In this document: positions 18,326-26,182 of the stretch, in pieces
Layout of the letters: each line of letters opens with the position of its first letter
Numbering within the stretch: the first letter of the stretch is position 1
Source of the DNA: Myroides odoratus DSM 2801
Lineage (GTDB): Bacteria; Bacteroidota; Bacteroidia; Flavobacteriales; Flavobacteriaceae
Direction: 5' to 3'
Assembly: GCF_000243275.1 (NCBI RefSeq)
Contig: NZ_CM001437.1
Span: 2,959,750 to 3,023,749 of the forward strand
Length of the DNA: 64,000 nt
The notes under the pieces: generated by a model
What the model was told of the DNA's origin: nothing
What the model saw: only the letters and a program-made list of their open reading frames with translations
Database searches by the model: none
Translations under genes and position numbers: made by a program

Positions 18326-18799
18326 TTAATCTTGCTCCTTCTTGAATTGACCATAATTGACGGCTTCAAAACTTCCATCTTCTTTTTTGATGAATGTTTC
18401 TTTTCCGCTTTGGACTTCTACATTTTGAGCGGCAATACAAAACCAAGTTTCTTCTATTTTTTGGACGACAAATAAAAAGAGTGTATTTCGAATTTGAGGG
18501 GTTTCACTTTCTGCTAAAGCGGTTTGATTACTTAATCTTACACGGGCATGTACGGTAGCAATAGTATCAGATAAGTATCGGACTTTTGTGCGTTTTATTT
18601 CCAGCTTGGAGTGGTTGAAAATAATGCGTAAACCATAGTCATGTGCTTGAAAAATGGCTTCTTTATTGTGCCACCACAATCCTGTAACATTGACAAAATC
18701 CGCATCTTCTATAAAAATAGCAGCTAATTGTTCTGCATCGTATTGATTCCATGCAGTAACAAATTGTTCCGCAATATGTTCAGGCAAAGTTCTGTTCAT
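18326..18799 (-). CDS. SnoaL-like/DUF4440 (SgcJ/EcaC type) protein
   Basis: A 157-residue protein of the NTF2-like fold: 'FVTAWNQYDAEQLAAIFIEDADFVNVTGLWWHNKEAI' near the N-terminus (shown here as the motif WNQYD...ADFVN), then strands 'TIATVHARVRL' and 'NTLFLFVVQKIEETWFCIAAQNV'. This is the pattern of SgcJ/EcaC and DUF4440 proteins, which bind small molecules in a conical barrel. Substrate unknown. It has no signal peptide and stands alone. Confidence 0.8.
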   Translation of the reverse strand: MNRTLPEHIAEQFVTAWNQYDAEQLAAIFIEDADFVNVTGLWWHNKEAIFQAHDYGLRIIFNHSKLEIKRTKVRYLSDTIATVHARVRLSNQTALAESETPQIRNTLFLFVVQKIEETWFCIAAQNVEVQSGKETFIKKEDGSFEAVNYGQFKKEQD

Positions 18800-18864
18800 G
18801 TTGAGTTTTTTTTTGTTATCGTATAAAAATACGCAGATTAGCTGTATTTATATTGCGAATTAAC

Positions 18865-20106
18865 TTACTCGTAACGAAGTGCTTCTACTGGATCCAGTTT
18901 GGACGCTTTTATCGCAGGATATAAACCCGAAATAACAGCAACTACTAAGGTGGTAATGAAAGCGGCTAAGATAGCAGACCAGGGAATCGCAAAAGTAAAA
19001 TGGAGGATAGACGTCAGTAAATACGCCGTTCCAATGCCCAATATAGTGCCCAGTAATCCACCCAATTGACCAATGATAAGGGTTTCCGTAAAGAATTGTT
19101 GGGCAATGGTTTTTCGCTTGGCTCCCAAAGATTTGCGGATGCCAATTTCTTTGGTTCGCTCTGTGACCGAAACGAGCATGATATTCATCAGCGCAATAGA
19201 TGAGCCTAAAATGGTAATCATTCCTATAAGCCAAGCAGCAATGTTTAACATGCCAATTTGCTTTTCTAAAGAGCGAAGCATATCATCACTGCGCTCAATA
19301 CCAAAATTAGAATCATTCACTACCGCTAAGTTTCGACTGATGCGGAAATCAAGGGTAGCTTGATCAATGGCTTGATTCAATAACCCTTCTTGTTGAATCC
19401 CTACTTTGATGGTATAATTGATATTGGCTGTATTGAATATATTACGAGCAATTTGAATCGGAATAAAAACGCGTTGGTCTTCATTTTGACCAAAGGTACT
19501 GCCTTGCTCTTTGAGGATTCCAACAATCTTAAATTTATACCCTCGAATAGAAATTACTTGATCGATAGGGGATTGTTCTTTAAACATGTTTTTTGAAAAA
19601 TCTGACCCCACGACACAAACGAAGTGATTGTTTTTGCAATCTGTATAACTCAATCCACGTCCATTATTGATGAGTAAACCACTGTTAGAGAGGTAATTTT
19701 CATCGCAACCCACAATGCTGATTTCAGGATCCGTTTTTACATAATCATTTTTGATTTCAATATTAGTAGCCGCATTAAAAGAAAGCGATACTGCCGAAAA
19801 AGGATAGCTGTAGCGTTCCTTGAAATCAAGGGCTTGCGCATAGGTAATCGGTGGATTTTCTACTTGATTGGATTGATTTTTCGCTATTCTTCCCGCTGTA
19901 TCATACTGACTAATCGTAAAAGTATTCGCCCCCATAGAAGAGAAATCAGCTAAAATGGTGTTTTTTAAGGCACTTACAACGGATAAAATACCAACAAGCG
20001 CCCATATACCAATAGCAATGATAAACACCGTAATAAAGGTGCGTAGGAGTTGACTTTTAATACTCGTCGTTGCGATTTTGATATTCTCAAGTGTTATTTT
20101 CCACAT
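18865..20106 (-). CDS. MacB/FtsX-type ABC transporter permease
   Basis: A 413-residue inner-membrane protein of the MacB family: an N-terminal helix ('TFITVFIIAIGIWALVGILS'), a large periplasmic MacB_PCD domain (about 50-250), then three C-terminal helices forming the FtsX domain, with 'TKEIGIRKSLGAKRKTIAQQF' and the usual ending 'LDPVEALRYE'. I chose the ATG at 20106 (MWKITLENIKIA) because family members begin in this way; an in-frame ATG at 20133 adds nine residues. No ATPase gene is adjacent, so the partner must be encoded elsewhere. Confidence 0.9.
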   Translation of the reverse strand: MWKITLENIKIATTSIKSQLLRTFITVFIIAIGIWALVGILSVVSALKNTILADFSSMGANTFTISQYDTAGRIAKNQSNQVENPPITYAQALDFKERYSYPFSAVSLSFNAATNIEIKNDYVKTDPEISIVGCDENYLSNSGLLINNGRGLSYTDCKNNHFVCVVGSDFSKNMFKEQSPIDQVISIRGYKFKIVGILKEQGSTFGQNEDQRVFIPIQIARNIFNTANINYTIKVGIQQEGLLNQAIDQATLDFRISRNLAVVNDSNFGIERSDDMLRSLEKQIGMLNIAAWLIGMITILGSSIALMNIMLVSVTERTKEIGIRKSLGAKRKTIAQQFFTETLIIGQLGGLLGTILGIGTAYLLTSILHFTFAIPWSAILAAFITTLVVAVISGLYPAIKASKLDPVEALRYE

Positions 20107-20143
20107 ACTGTATGAGTAGCTTGAATGAAGCAAATGTTACACG

Positions 20144-20151
20144 TAAAGATA
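20144..20151 (-). promoter_or_regulatory. variant -7 box of the MacB-type permease
   Basis: The minus-strand sequence TATCTTTA matches TAnnTTTG in 7 of 8 positions. The same octamer precedes three other genes here (42325-42332 minus, 57477-57484 plus, 60230-60237 plus). Its place 37 nt upstream of the ATG at 20106 fits that start. Confidence 0.4.
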
Positions 20152-20159
20152 GGAATTTT

Positions 20160-20205
20160 TGAGAGGGTGAGACGATGAGGTGGTGAGGTGGTGAGAGGGT
20201 GAGAT
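20160..20205 (+). repeat. purine-rich GTGAG/GATGAG repeat
   Basis: Short imperfect repeats of GTGAGAGGGTGAG, GATGAGG and GTGGTGAGG. Similar tracts occur at 42345-42392 and, on the other strand, near 8764-8785. It is non-coding. Confidence 0.6.
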
Positions 20206-20581
20206 GTAAAATCCTGTAGTGGCAAATGGTAATTTGCCAAGTAACAAGATAATTTATGAAAAAAAAGACGATGCTTCCTGCGTCAGCATACTGAGCAGAT
20301 TGACTGGAATGACTTGCCCAGTACAAATAGCGTATTTCCATTTTAATGGGGTAGACTTTAATTGAAAACCTAACCCAAGCTGTATTTTGAACTTATATAC
20401 TTGCAGAGATCGTGTTTTTTCCTTCGACATTCCTTGGAGTATACTAGGAGTTTACTTGGTAAAAAGGTGGTTTTGTCGAAGGAATGTCCAAGAATACTCC
20501 AAGGAAACTGCAAGAATATTCCAAGGAAACTGCAAGGAAGGCCTATATAAGTATGGAGAGAGGAAATGGGAGGGAGGTGAA

Positions 20582-21478
20582 TTTTCGATTAAAGTAGAGT
20601 TCCTTCTTTCATCGATAAATCTTGCAACTTCACGAAAAAGCAAAAAAGCGATTTCACAAAGAACAAACCTCACAAAGAGCAAAAAAACACAATAATACTC
20701 CGATTAGTTGCTCCATAGCATGGTAAGAGCGCTGGATGCGACCCTTCCTGCGTCAGGGAGACATACTATTCGTGAGCGCGATAGAACGTTTATTCCTTAT
20801 AAAAAAGGAATAAACGTTCTATCTCAGCTAATCTTACAACTTCACAAAGCACAGACCTCACAAATCAACTGGAGAGAGGAGAGCAGTAAATTTTCTAATT
20901 AAAACAGAGTTTCTTCTTTCATCGATAAATCTTACAATTTCACGAAAAAGCAAAAAAGCGATTTCACAAAGAACAGACCTCACAAAGAACAGTTGCGTGA
21001 GCGCGGGATGCGACCCTTCCTGCGTCAGGGAGACATACAATTCGTGAGCGCGATAGGACTGGTAATTCCTTATAAAAAAGGAATAAACGTTCTATCTCAG
21101 CTAATCTTACAACTTCACAAAGCACAGACCTCACAAATCAACTGGAGAGAGGAGAGCAGTAAATTTTCTAATTAAAAAAAGAGTTTCTTCTTTCATCGAT
21201 AAATCTTACGACTTCACGAAAAAGCAAAAAAGCGACCTACGACTCCACAAACCTCACAAAGCACAGTTGCGTGAGCGCTGGATGCGACCCTTCCTGCGTC
21301 AGGGAGACATACAATTCGTGAGCGCGATAGGGCTGGTAATTCCTTATAAAAAAGGAATAAACCTTCTATTTCTGCTAATCTTGCAACTTCACAAAGCACA
21401 AACCTCACAAATAACAAAAAACAAACCTCACAAAGAACAAAGCACAAACCCCCACTCTTCTCCCATATCTAATTAAAA
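20582..21478. repeat. tandem array of three ~270-310 bp units
   Basis: Three head-to-tail copies begin near 20582, 20891 and 21164. Each holds, in order, TTCTTTCATCGATAAATCTT, CACGAAAAAGCAAAAAAGCG, GGATGCGACCCTTCCTGCGT, GAGCGCGATAG, TTCCTTATAAAAAAGGAAT and CTTCACAAAGCACA. Units 2 and 3 are almost identical over most of their length; unit 1 has an extra ~36 bp near 20690-20730 and a perfect hairpin. Short open frames in it repeat with the units and are not credible genes. The whole 20107-21522 gap is otherwise empty apart from the purine-rich tract and short CCAAGGAAACTGCAAG repeats near 20500-20540. Confidence 0.85.
20781..20822. repeat. 18-bp perfect inverted repeat inside repeat unit 1
   Basis: ATAGAACGTTTATTCCTT is followed by a 6-nt loop and its exact complement. 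In units 2 and 3 the left arm has changed (ATAGGACTGG and ATAGGGCTGG) so that only the inner part can pair. It is not followed by a T run, so it is not a standard terminator. Confidence 0.75.
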
Positions 21479-21483
21479 ATACT

Positions 21484-21491
21484 TATTTTTG
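21484..21491 (+). promoter_or_regulatory. -7 box of hisS
   Basis: TATTTTTG is an exact TAnnTTTG match 31 nt upstream of the hisS ATG and just after the end of the repeat array. Confidence 0.5.
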
Positions 21492-21522
21492 TAGCATTAG
21501 ATAATTTGAAAATTAATTGAAA

Positions 21523-22893
21523 ATGGCAAAGAAACCAGGTATTCCAAAAGGGACAAGAGATTTTTCTTCGATTGAAGTAGCAAGAAGACAGTACATTATG
21601 CAAACAATCCGTCATCATTTTGAGCATTTTGGTTTCCATCCTATTGAAACACCTTCCTTTGAGAATTTGGAGACTCTGATGGGGAAATATGGAGAAGAAG
21701 GAGATCGATTGGTTTTTAAAATACTAAATTCAGGAGATTTCTTGAGTAAAGTAGATGAGGCACTTTTAGCAGATAAAAACAGCTTGAAGTTGACGAATCA
21801 AATTTCAGAAAAAGCCTTGCGTTATGACTTAACCGTGCCTTTTGCACGTTATGTAGTGATGCACCAGAATGAATTAGATTTTCCATTTAAGCGTTACCAA
21901 ATGCAGCCTGTTTGGCGTGCGGATCGTCCTCAAAAAGGAAGATATAGAGAATTTTATCAGTGTGATGCCGATGTGGTTGGTTCAAAATCGCTGTGGCAAG
22001 AAGTGGAATTAGTTTTACTTTATGATCGCGTATTTTCGACATTGGGTCTTCATGGGGTAACAATTAAATTAAACAACAGAAAGATATTAGCAGGTATTGC
22101 TGAGGTAATCGGTGCAAGTGATAAGTTGATTGACTTTACCGTTGCTTTAGATAAATTAGACAAGATTGGCGAAGATGGAGTGAAGAAAGAAATGATGGAG
22201 AAAGGTATCGAAGCTGCGGCTATTGAGAAAGTTCAACCGTTGTTTAACTTCACAGGAAGCTTTGAAGAAAAAATTGAAAAATTAGGTCAATTGTTAGCTG
22301 AATCTGAGCAAGGAACAAAAGGAGTAGAAGAATTAGCTTTTGTTGGTAAAGAGATTGCTCAAATCGGATTATCGACAGCTACTTTGAATTTAGATGTGAC
22401 TTTAGCGCGCGGTTTAAACTACTATACAGGAGCTATTTTTGAAATCGGAGCACCTGCAACGGTTCAAATGGGTTCTATTGGTGGTGGTGGACGATATGAT
22501 GACTTAACGGGCATCTTCGGATTGAAAGATGTAAGTGGAGTTGGAATCTCGTTTGGATTAGATCGTATTTACTTGGTAATGGAAGAGTTGGATTTATTCC
22601 CAGCAACAGTAAATGCTTCCTCTCGTGTGATGTTTTTGAATCTAGGAGAAGAAGAGATGAGTTATGCTATGAAAGCTGTAGCTCAATTGAGAGATGCGGG
22701 AATTAAAACAGAAATCTATCCCGATAAAGCAAAAATGGGAAAACAGTTTCAATTCGCCGATAAGAAAAACATTCCATTTGCTGTATTAGCGGGTAGTGAA
22801 GAAATTCAACACCAAAAGTATACAGTGAAGAATCTAGCTTCAGGAGAACAACAAACGGTACGTTTAGAAGAATTAAAAACAATGGTACAATAA
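21523..22893 (+). CDS. hisS: histidyl-tRNA synthetase
   Basis: A 456-residue class II aminoacyl-tRNA synthetase that charges tRNA-His. Seen: the motif 1 region near 15-60, '[11 protein letters not shown]' near 105, motif 2 in '[15 protein letters not shown]' near 145, the histidine-specific '[16 protein letters not shown]' near 298, motif 3 '[15 protein letters not shown]' near 340, and the C-terminal anticodon-binding domain. The ATG at 21523 ([15 protein letters not shown]) fits the family; a TTG six bases upstream is not needed. It is closed by a terminator shared with the tailocin repressor gene. Confidence 0.97.
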   Translation: MAKKPGIPKGTRDFSSIEVARRQYIMQTIRHHFEHFGFHPIETPSFENLETLMGKYGEEGDRLVFKILNSGDFLSKVDEALLADKNSLKLTNQISEKALRYDLTVPFARYVVMHQNELDFPFKRYQMQPVWRADRPQKGRYREFYQCDADVVGSKSLWQEVELVLLYDRVFSTLGLHGVTIKLNNRKILAGIAEVIGASDKLIDFTVALDKLDKIGEDGVKKEMMEKGIEAAAIEKVQPLFNFTGSFEEKIEKLGQLLAESEQGTKGVEELAFVGKEIAQIGLSTATLNLDVTLARGLNYYTGAIFEIGAPATVQMGSIGGGGRYDDLTGIFGLKDVSGVGISFGLDRIYLVMEELDLFPATVNASSRVMFLNLGEEEMSYAMKAVAQLRDAGIKTEIYPDKAKMGKQFQFADKKNIPFAVLAGSEEIQHQKYTVKNLASGEQQTVRLEELKTMVQ

Positions 22894-22912
22894 AAAGGAC
22901 CTGATCAAATAG

Positions 22913-22950
22913 AAAAAGGAGTAATAAACCACGTTTATTACTCCTTTTTT
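22913..22950. terminator. bidirectional intrinsic terminator
   Basis: AAAAAGGAGTAATAAA forms a perfect 16-bp stem with loop CCACG. It separates hisS (+) from the repressor gene (-) and marks the left limit of the tail locus. Confidence 0.9.
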
Positions 22951-22964
22951 GTTGACTGTATTTT

Positions 22965-23684
22965 TTAATTGTGAATTCGGATAGAAGCACGTACAAGCGC
23001 CATAGCTGCGATTTTATTTAGGGGAATGTCTTTATCCTGGTGATGTTGATTCTGGCTCACTAATCGCACATAAGCTTCTCCTTTTTCTGATTTCTGAAGA
23101 AACTTAATCGTTTTGTAAGTGGAATGATCGTCAATATAGATGGATAAGATGTAAATCTCACCAAAGAAAATATTGTTGATATCAACATCCACTTTCTTAA
23201 AAGCAACAATATCACCTGCTTTTAATAGAGGGTACATCGAATCTCCTGTGGCATAGAGTGCTCCATCAACACTTGGAAGATTGGGAACACTTAAGTAATC
23301 TACAATAAACTCATCGTCAAAATCTCCGTTGGATTTTGGCAATAACCCCATGGTTGCCATAGAATTAAATAGAGGGATTTTCTGAAAGTCTTTGATGGGA
23401 TCCGCTGTTTTTCGGAAAGATACAGTGGGTTCCGCAATGAGGTCGTCTGCTTGACCATTATTCTCTTTTAGCATTTGACCCTCACCTGTGATTAGCCATT
23501 CTAAATTTAAATCACTATAAGTCGCGATTATTTTCGCTACAAAAATATCAGAAACGGCAGAATTTAATTTATCTGCGTCTAAAAACCCTCGTTTTATAGC
23601 GGTGCTTCTCAAGAATTCACTAATACTAATTCCTTTGTAATCAATATATTGTAGTATTCTTTCCTTTGTTGTTACTATATTCAT
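22965..23684 (-). CDS. CI/LexA-like repressor with S24 peptidase domain
   Basis: A 239-residue transcription regulator. The N-terminal part (1-75) looks like the helix-turn-helix of Bacteroidota prophage repressors, ending in 'DLNLEWLITGEGQML'. The C-terminal S24 domain has the nucleophile Ser149 in 'YATGDSMYPLLKAGDIV' and a candidate Lys194 in 'TIKFL'. In LexA and CI such domains cut themselves when RecA is activated by DNA damage. The usual Ala-Gly cleavage pair is not seen; 'SMATMG' (109-113) lies where it would be expected. The gene is divergent from the small rightward genes and probably controls the tail locus. Confidence 0.85.
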   Translation of the reverse strand: MNIVTTKERILQYIDYKGISISEFLRSTAIKRGFLDADKLNSAVSDIFVAKIIATYSDLNLEWLITGEGQMLKENNGQADDLIAEPTVSFRKTADPIKDFQKIPLFNSMATMGLLPKSNGDFDDEFIVDYLSVPNLPSVDGALYATGDSMYPLLKAGDIVAFKKVDVDINNIFFGEIYILSIYIDDHSTYKTIKFLQKSEKGEAYVRLVSQNQHHQDKDIPLNKIAAMALVRASIRIHN

Positions 23685-23686
23685 CG

Positions 23687-23694
23687 CAAAATTA
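23687..23694 (-). promoter_or_regulatory. -7 box of the repressor gene
   Basis: The minus-strand sequence TAATTTTG matches TAnnTTTG exactly and ends only 2 nt before the repressor ATG, which suggests a very short or leaderless transcript. Confidence 0.5.
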
Positions 23695-23695
23695 T

Positions 23696-23725
23696 TTGTT
23701 TTTTACTAAAATTGTCGCATATTTG
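23696..23725 (+). promoter_or_regulatory. rightward promoter of the regulatory region
   Basis: TTG at 23696-23698, a 19-nt spacer and CATATTTG at 23718-23725 (7 of 8 to TAnnTTTG). It faces away from the repressor and lies next to the operator palindrome. Confidence 0.45.
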
Positions 23726-23737
23726 TCTTGTACAAGA
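23726..23737. promoter_or_regulatory. candidate operator palindrome
   Basis: TCTTGTACAAGA is a perfect 12-bp palindrome placed directly after the rightward -7 box, over the expected transcription start. It is a good candidate repressor site. A second palindrome, TTTGCGAT-ttat-ATCGCAAA (23879-23898), repeats the ATCGCAAAAT sequence found at the repressor start (23683-23692). Confidence 0.55.
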
Positions 23738-23764
23738 AGATCAAACCTAAAAGCGAGTAAATAT

Positions 23765-23938
23765 ATGGAAAAAATCAACACCACAATGCATTTTAACGAA
23801 GAATTTCGTTCAGCATCTACGAAAAATGACACGATTAGAACCTCTTTGATGCGAAAATATAGGTGCTTTTTAGTTGAATTTGCGATTTATATCGCAAAAT
23901 ATATCAATATTCCATTCCATCTAACACAACGAAGATGA
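23765..23938 (+). CDS. small protein of the tailocin control region
   Basis: A 57-residue basic protein, unrecognised. It starts at the first good ATG after the rightward promoter and its TGA overlaps the next ATG (ATGA, 23935-23938), which supports real translation. It has a hydrophobic middle ('CFLVEFAIYIAKYINIPF') that could be a membrane helix or the core of a small fold. A palindrome (23879-23898) lies inside it. It could be a Cro-like or accessory factor, but no helix-turn-helix is clear. Confidence 0.4.
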   Translation: MEKINTTMHFNEEFRSASTKNDTIRTSLMRKYRCFLVEFAIYIAKYINIPFHLTQRR

Positions 23939-24105
23939 CAGCTAGCCAACTCACACAGAAACTAAGGGAATTAGAAGAATGGCTCAAATACAACGGCAGC
24001 CATCCTAACTACACCCTTATTTTACAAGACAAACAGAAATTAGAAAAACAATTAAAAACACAACAAGATGAATCAAAATCTACAGCGAGAAATGGAGCTT
24101 TATGA
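23935..24105 (+). CDS. small coiled-coil-like protein
   Basis: A 56-residue hydrophilic protein beginning MTASQLTQKLRELEEWLKY and containing 'LILQDKQKLEKQLKTQQDE', which suggests two helices forming a hairpin. It starts in the stop codon of the gene before it and overlaps the next by 38 nt. Such short overlapping genes are typical beside prophage repressors. No function can be assigned. Confidence 0.45.
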   Translation: MTASQLTQKLRELEEWLKYNGSHPNYTLILQDKQKLEKQLKTQQDESKSTARNGAL

Positions 24106-24268
24106 GGTTTTAAAAGCCACAGCTAACACCGGATACTTTACACCAGGTGAACGTATCGTAATCAATCAAGAAAGAGGATACTTATTGAGTATGGGATCAG
24201 AGGAAGAATTACGCCCTTATCAGGTGAATGAAGCAATTGAAGAAAAAATACAGGCACTCAAAAGATAA
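24068..24268 (+). CDS. small protein of the tailocin control region
   Basis: A 66-residue protein, unrecognised, with a helical N-terminus ('LQREMELYEVLKATAN'), a glycine-proline turn ('YFTPGERIVINQERGY') and a helical C-terminus. It overlaps the preceding small gene by 38 nt in another frame. The codon pattern and balanced composition make it credible. After it comes a 263-nt gap with only AT- and purine-rich sequence. Confidence 0.55.
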   Translation: MNQNLQREMELYEVLKATANTGYFTPGERIVINQERGYLLSMGSEEELRPYQVNEAIEEKIQALKR

Positions 24269-24531
24269 AGAGTGAAAGGAAAATGTTTTGATTGATTTGT
24301 CTCGATGTTAATCTAGGAGATAAAAAGCAAGAGAGAAAGAAGCAGAGCAGGAAGTAATAGGTTATTTAATTTTTTGAGGCGTAAGAAAATAAAAAATTAA
24401 AAGGAAAAGAAGGAGAAGAACTGTAGGATTCATGTTGGAGTGTGTCGAGTTGTACAGTTGGAAAGTAAAAATGTTTAATGGGTATAAAAACACAATGAAA
24501 AGTGTTTGATACTGAAAATGATTTTGGTTGT

Positions 24532-24765
24532 ATGAAGTCACAACAATTAGGACGTACATTGAATAAACTACGTCGATACCAACTTATATTAGATTTGTAT
24601 AATGAGCATAAGACGCCTGATATCCCCGTGAGTGTGGTATGGCGTAAATATATATATCCTGTTTACCCTATTTCTCGAACCACATTATATGAGGTTCTAG
24701 GAACAGCAGTACACAAAGAATTAATGCGGGTAGAAGAGGAATGTAAACAATTGAATTTGTTGTAA
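24532..24765 (+). CDS. possible DNA-binding regulator of the tail locus
   Basis: A 77-residue basic protein starting MKSQQLGRTLNKLRRYQLIL. Its middle, 'VSVVWRKYIYPVYPISRTTLYEVLG', resembles the second and third helices of a helix-turn-helix ('ISRTTLYEVL' as recognition helix). It lies between the repressor region and the tail genes and is followed by an exceptionally strong terminator. By analogy with PrtN of Pseudomonas pyocins it could be the activator or antiterminator of the tail operon; this is inference from position. An upstream in-frame ATG at 24502 is less likely. Confidence 0.55.
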   Translation: MKSQQLGRTLNKLRRYQLILDLYNEHKTPDIPVSVVWRKYIYPVYPISRTTLYEVLGTAVHKELMRVEEECKQLNLL

Positions 24766-24808
24766 GGATTAGAAAGAATCAGCTTGCTGATTGTAAAAAT
24801 AAAGACGT

Positions 24809-24874
24809 AAAAAAGAGAAGAATTTCTTTTGTTACTAATGGTAGTAGCAAAAGAAATTCTTCTCTTTTTTTTTT
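24809..24874 (+). terminator. very strong intrinsic terminator between control and tail regions
   Basis: Two 29-nt arms (24809-24837 and 24842-24870) pair with one G-U and no mismatch, with loop ATGG and a run of ten T residues. It separates the control genes from the lysis and tail genes. Confidence 0.92.
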
Positions 24875-25362
24875 ATGTCTTTTTTTAAGTGAGTAAAAGA
24901 AAGTCAGCCCGTTTCTATGTCGTTATTTCTTAGAGGAAATACTTTCTTTTTTTGATTGCTTTTGTGCTTTGAATAGGAGAGAATTGTAGGGAGATTGAAC
25001 ACTATTGTTTTGCAATCGGACACTTGTGTTTGGATGCCAAACAACGAATTGAATACCTACCCAAAATGCCGCAATTTTGTTCTCGAGATGATAAGGAAAT
25101 AGGTGCGGTATACACCAAATAAGCGTGAAGATAAATACGTAATCCAATTGAAATAACTAGAAGATATCATGCTTGGATAAACACCAAGTACTAGGAAGTA
25201 AAAACGGAGTTGTGCTTTTAATCCATGGATTTTAAACAAAGTAAAAGTACAATAAAAAAAGAATCAAAACGCTGTATGAAGGTTTTCGAATTCATGACAA
25301 GAAAATCTAGTGTACCTCGCACTGTTTTTTAAAATCATCTCACTGATAATAACAGTTCATGT
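24875..25362 (+). promoter_or_regulatory. 488-nt untranslated leader of the tail operon
   Basis: No credible gene is present. I found no exact TAnnTTTG box. An inverted repeat TGTTTGG-atg-CCAAACA lies at 25027-25043, and a weaker CTTGG/CCAAG pair near 25173-25186. The late promoter of the tail genes must lie here, or transcription must enter through the terminator before it. Confidence 0.4.
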
Positions 25363-25713
25363 ATGAATGAGACATTTATTGTAGCAGTTGTTGGTTTGGT
25401 TTCTTCTCTTGCCACTTGGTGGGCGACTCGAAAAAAGAAAAAAGTAGAAGTGCAAGCTTCGGAATTGGAAAATGTAGAGAAGTCACTGAAATATTATAGA
25501 GAATATGTAGATGATTTAGGGAATAAGTTGAAGGAAGCAACAGCCGAATTATACAATACCTCTCATTTACACCGAGAAGCTATTGACGAGCTAAATACAG
25601 CAAGGCTAGAGATTAAAAATTTAGAGCAAAGGCTCGAGATTTTAGCAAAGCAAAATAGGGAGTTGATAGCCGAATTGAGAAAGTATAAACAGTTAAATGG
25701 AAAGCGAGAATGA
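25363..25713 (+). CDS. membrane-anchored coiled-coil protein, possible holin-like lysis protein
   Basis: A 116-residue protein with one N-terminal membrane helix (residues 5-21, 'FIVAVVGLVSSLATWW'), a basic stop-transfer RKKKKVE, and a coiled coil from about 32 to 110. It is the first gene of the lysis-tail unit and its stop overlaps the endolysin start (ATGA, 25710-25713). In phage lysis cassettes this place is often held by a holin. The endolysin lacks a signal peptide and therefore needs a holin. The assignment is from position and topology; no family is recognised. Confidence 0.6.
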   Translation: MNETFIVAVVGLVSSLATWWATRKKKKVEVQASELENVEKSLKYYREYVDDLGNKLKEATAELYNTSHLHREAIDELNTARLEIKNLEQRLEILAKQNRELIAELRKYKQLNGKRE

Positions 25714-26168
25714 CAGGATCCAAGCAATTAATCGTACAGGCAAAAAGTCAAGTAAAAGTTCAAGAGTGGCCCTTGAAGAATAACAAAGGCCCGGGAGTGA
25801 AAAAGTATTTAAATAGTGTGGGCCTCGGGGAGGGATATGCTTGGTGTATGGCTTTCGTTTACTGGTGTGTACAAGAAGTTTGTCAAGATTACGGTGTGTC
25901 AAATTCCCTTAAAAAGACAGGAGGCGTTTTGGATCAATGGAACTCACGCGAAAAGCTTCGCGTGACTACTCCTCAACCAGGCGATGTATTTATTATGGAT
26001 TTCGGAAGAGGAATGGGACATACAGGAATTGTGGTAGAGGTAATTGGGGATTCAATCCGAACAATTGAAGGAAATACAAATGATGAGGCCAGTCGAGAAG
26101 GGTATATCGTGGCAGAAAAGACAAGAAAAATTAGTTCAATCAACAAAGGGTTTATCCGACCTTTTTAA
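25710..26168 (+). CDS. CHAP-domain endolysin (TIGR02594-like)
   Basis: A 152-residue cysteine peptidase/amidase that should cut peptidoglycan cross-bridges or stems. Catalytic residues visible: Cys46 in 'YAWCMAFVYWC', His104 in 'GMGHTGIVVEV', and Glu120/Asn122 in 'IEGNTN'. The N-terminal 'QEWPLKNNKGPGVKKYLN' is typical of TIGR02594 proteins of phages. It has no signal peptide, so release depends on a holin. It is flanked by a membrane protein and a spanin-like lipoprotein, a complete lysis cassette. Confidence 0.85.
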   Translation: MTGSKQLIVQAKSQVKVQEWPLKNNKGPGVKKYLNSVGLGEGYAWCMAFVYWCVQEVCQDYGVSNSLKKTGGVLDQWNSREKLRVTTPQPGDVFIMDFGRGMGHTGIVVEVIGDSIRTIEGNTNDEASREGYIVAEKTRKISSINKGFIRPF

Positions 26169-26182
26169 AGAATTGTAAATCC

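Noticed and set aside
20708-21175. Small protein genes in the repeat array
   Set aside because: The open frames recur only because the DNA repeats; they lack promoters and sensible composition.
20582-21478. CRISPR array
   Set aside because: The repeats are about 300 bp long and contiguous, with no short regular repeat-spacer pattern and no cas genes nearby.
24923-25239. Minus-strand frames in the tail-operon leader
   Set aside because: They are hydrophobic, low-complexity translations without start context and overlap each other; they look accidental.
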